The notes beneath the pieces were generated by a model, which worked only from the letters and a program-made list of their open reading frames with translations, ran no database searches and was not told the origin of the DNA. A program made the position numbers and the translations under genes. DNA of 64,000 bases from Variovorax sp. DXTD-1 (GTDB lineage Bacteria; Pseudomonadota; Gammaproteobacteria; Burkholderiales; Burkholderiaceae_C): contig NZ_RWKH01000015.1 of the NCBI RefSeq assembly GCF_003984625.1, forward strand, positions 1 through 64,000. The letters are read 5' to 3'. Positions within the stretch are counted from its first letter, which is position 1. Each line of letters starts with the position of its first letter. Positions 63,865 through 64,000 of this stretch are shown in pieces.

Positions 63865-64000
63865 ACCTGCCGGCACACACCCTTCGGGTCGCGACCTACA
63901 ACATCCACAAGGGTGTGCAAGGCATCGGGCCGGCAAGGCGGCTGGAAATCCACAACCTGGGGCATGCGATCGAGCAACTGGACGCCGACATCGTCTGCCT
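63861..64000 (+). CDS. Endonuclease/exonuclease/phosphatase family protein (partial)
   Basis: Only the first 46 residues are in the window. RVATYNIHKGVQGIG and the LDADIVCLQ-type beginning are typical of the N-terminus of the EEP superfamily (Asn and Asp metal site). Products could be a DNA exonuclease or a phosphodiesterase. Start overlaps the nudB stop (ATGA). Confidence 0.85.
   Translation, partial: MNLPAHTLRVATYNIHKGVQGIGPARRLEIHNLGHAIEQLDADIVC

Noticed and set aside
1..64000. Mobile elements, prophage, CRISPR array, tRNA or rRNA genes
   Set aside because: No transposase, integrase or phage-type ORF, no regularly spaced repeats and no tRNA cloverleaf or rRNA-like stretch was recognised on reading.

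Overview
The window is high-GC DNA from a motile Gram-negative bacterium. Gene order (flgKL, fliF-R, fliC-flaG-fliD-fliS-fliT, flhDC-motAB-che, flhBAFG-fliA), a ugpBAECQ operon, a DUF3683 giant oxidoreductase next to a HIT protein, and ubiE/ubiJ/ubiB followed by aspS-nudB all point to Burkholderiales, family Comamonadaceae, most likely Variovorax or a close relative. This assignment is by recognition, without a database search. The segment looks chromosomal. I see no transposase, integrase, phage gene, CRISPR array, tRNA or rRNA.

Layout. 0.2-3.4 kb: flgK and flgL (+), hook-filament junction proteins behind a sigma-28 promoter. 3.5-14.7 kb: a leftward 13-gene operon fliFGHIJKLMNOPQR (MS ring, switch, export gate). 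15.1-21.0 kb: rightward fliE, fliC behind a textbook sigma-28 promoter, a truncated flaG-like ORF, fliD, fliS, fliT, a second FliK-like protein and an FlhB C-domain paralogue. 21.2-31.2 kb: flhDC, motAB, cheA, an EAL-like/HDOD gene where cheW is often found, and cheR-D-B-Y-Z. 31.2-33.7 kb: a leftward MerR-type regulator and carotenoid oxygenase pair. 33.7-40.9 kb: leftward flhB-flhA-flhF-flhG-fliA. 41.1-43.5 kb: a large mechanosensitive channel. 43.6-48.5 kb: ugpBAECQ for glycerol-3-phosphate diesters. 48.7-64 kb: housekeeping genes (serA, DUF3683 FAD/Fe-S protein, HIT, DUF971, ubiE, Tim44-like, ubiJ, ubiB, a sodium:solute symporter, fmdB-like, DUF502, aspS, nudB and the start of a phosphodiesterase).

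The flagellar and chemotaxis genes form one nearly continuous regulon. FlhDC is the expected master activator. FliA (sigma-28) reads the flgK and fliC promoters. The export gate (FlhAB, FliPQR), ATPase complex (FliHIJ), rotor (FliFGMN), stator (MotAB) and signalling proteins (CheA, R, D, B, Y, Z) are all present. CheW, chemoreceptors and most flg genes are not in the window.

The most unusual points are: FlhF with a C-terminal extension of about 390 residues next to an FlhG whose P-loop has lost both lysines; a catalytically degenerate EAL-HDOD protein inside the che operon; a minimal flaG remnant behind the fliC terminator; a MerR/TipAS-repeat regulator with a canonical 19-bp-spacer promoter, translationally coupled to a carotenoid oxygenase; and an AspRS with residues typical of the non-discriminating form.
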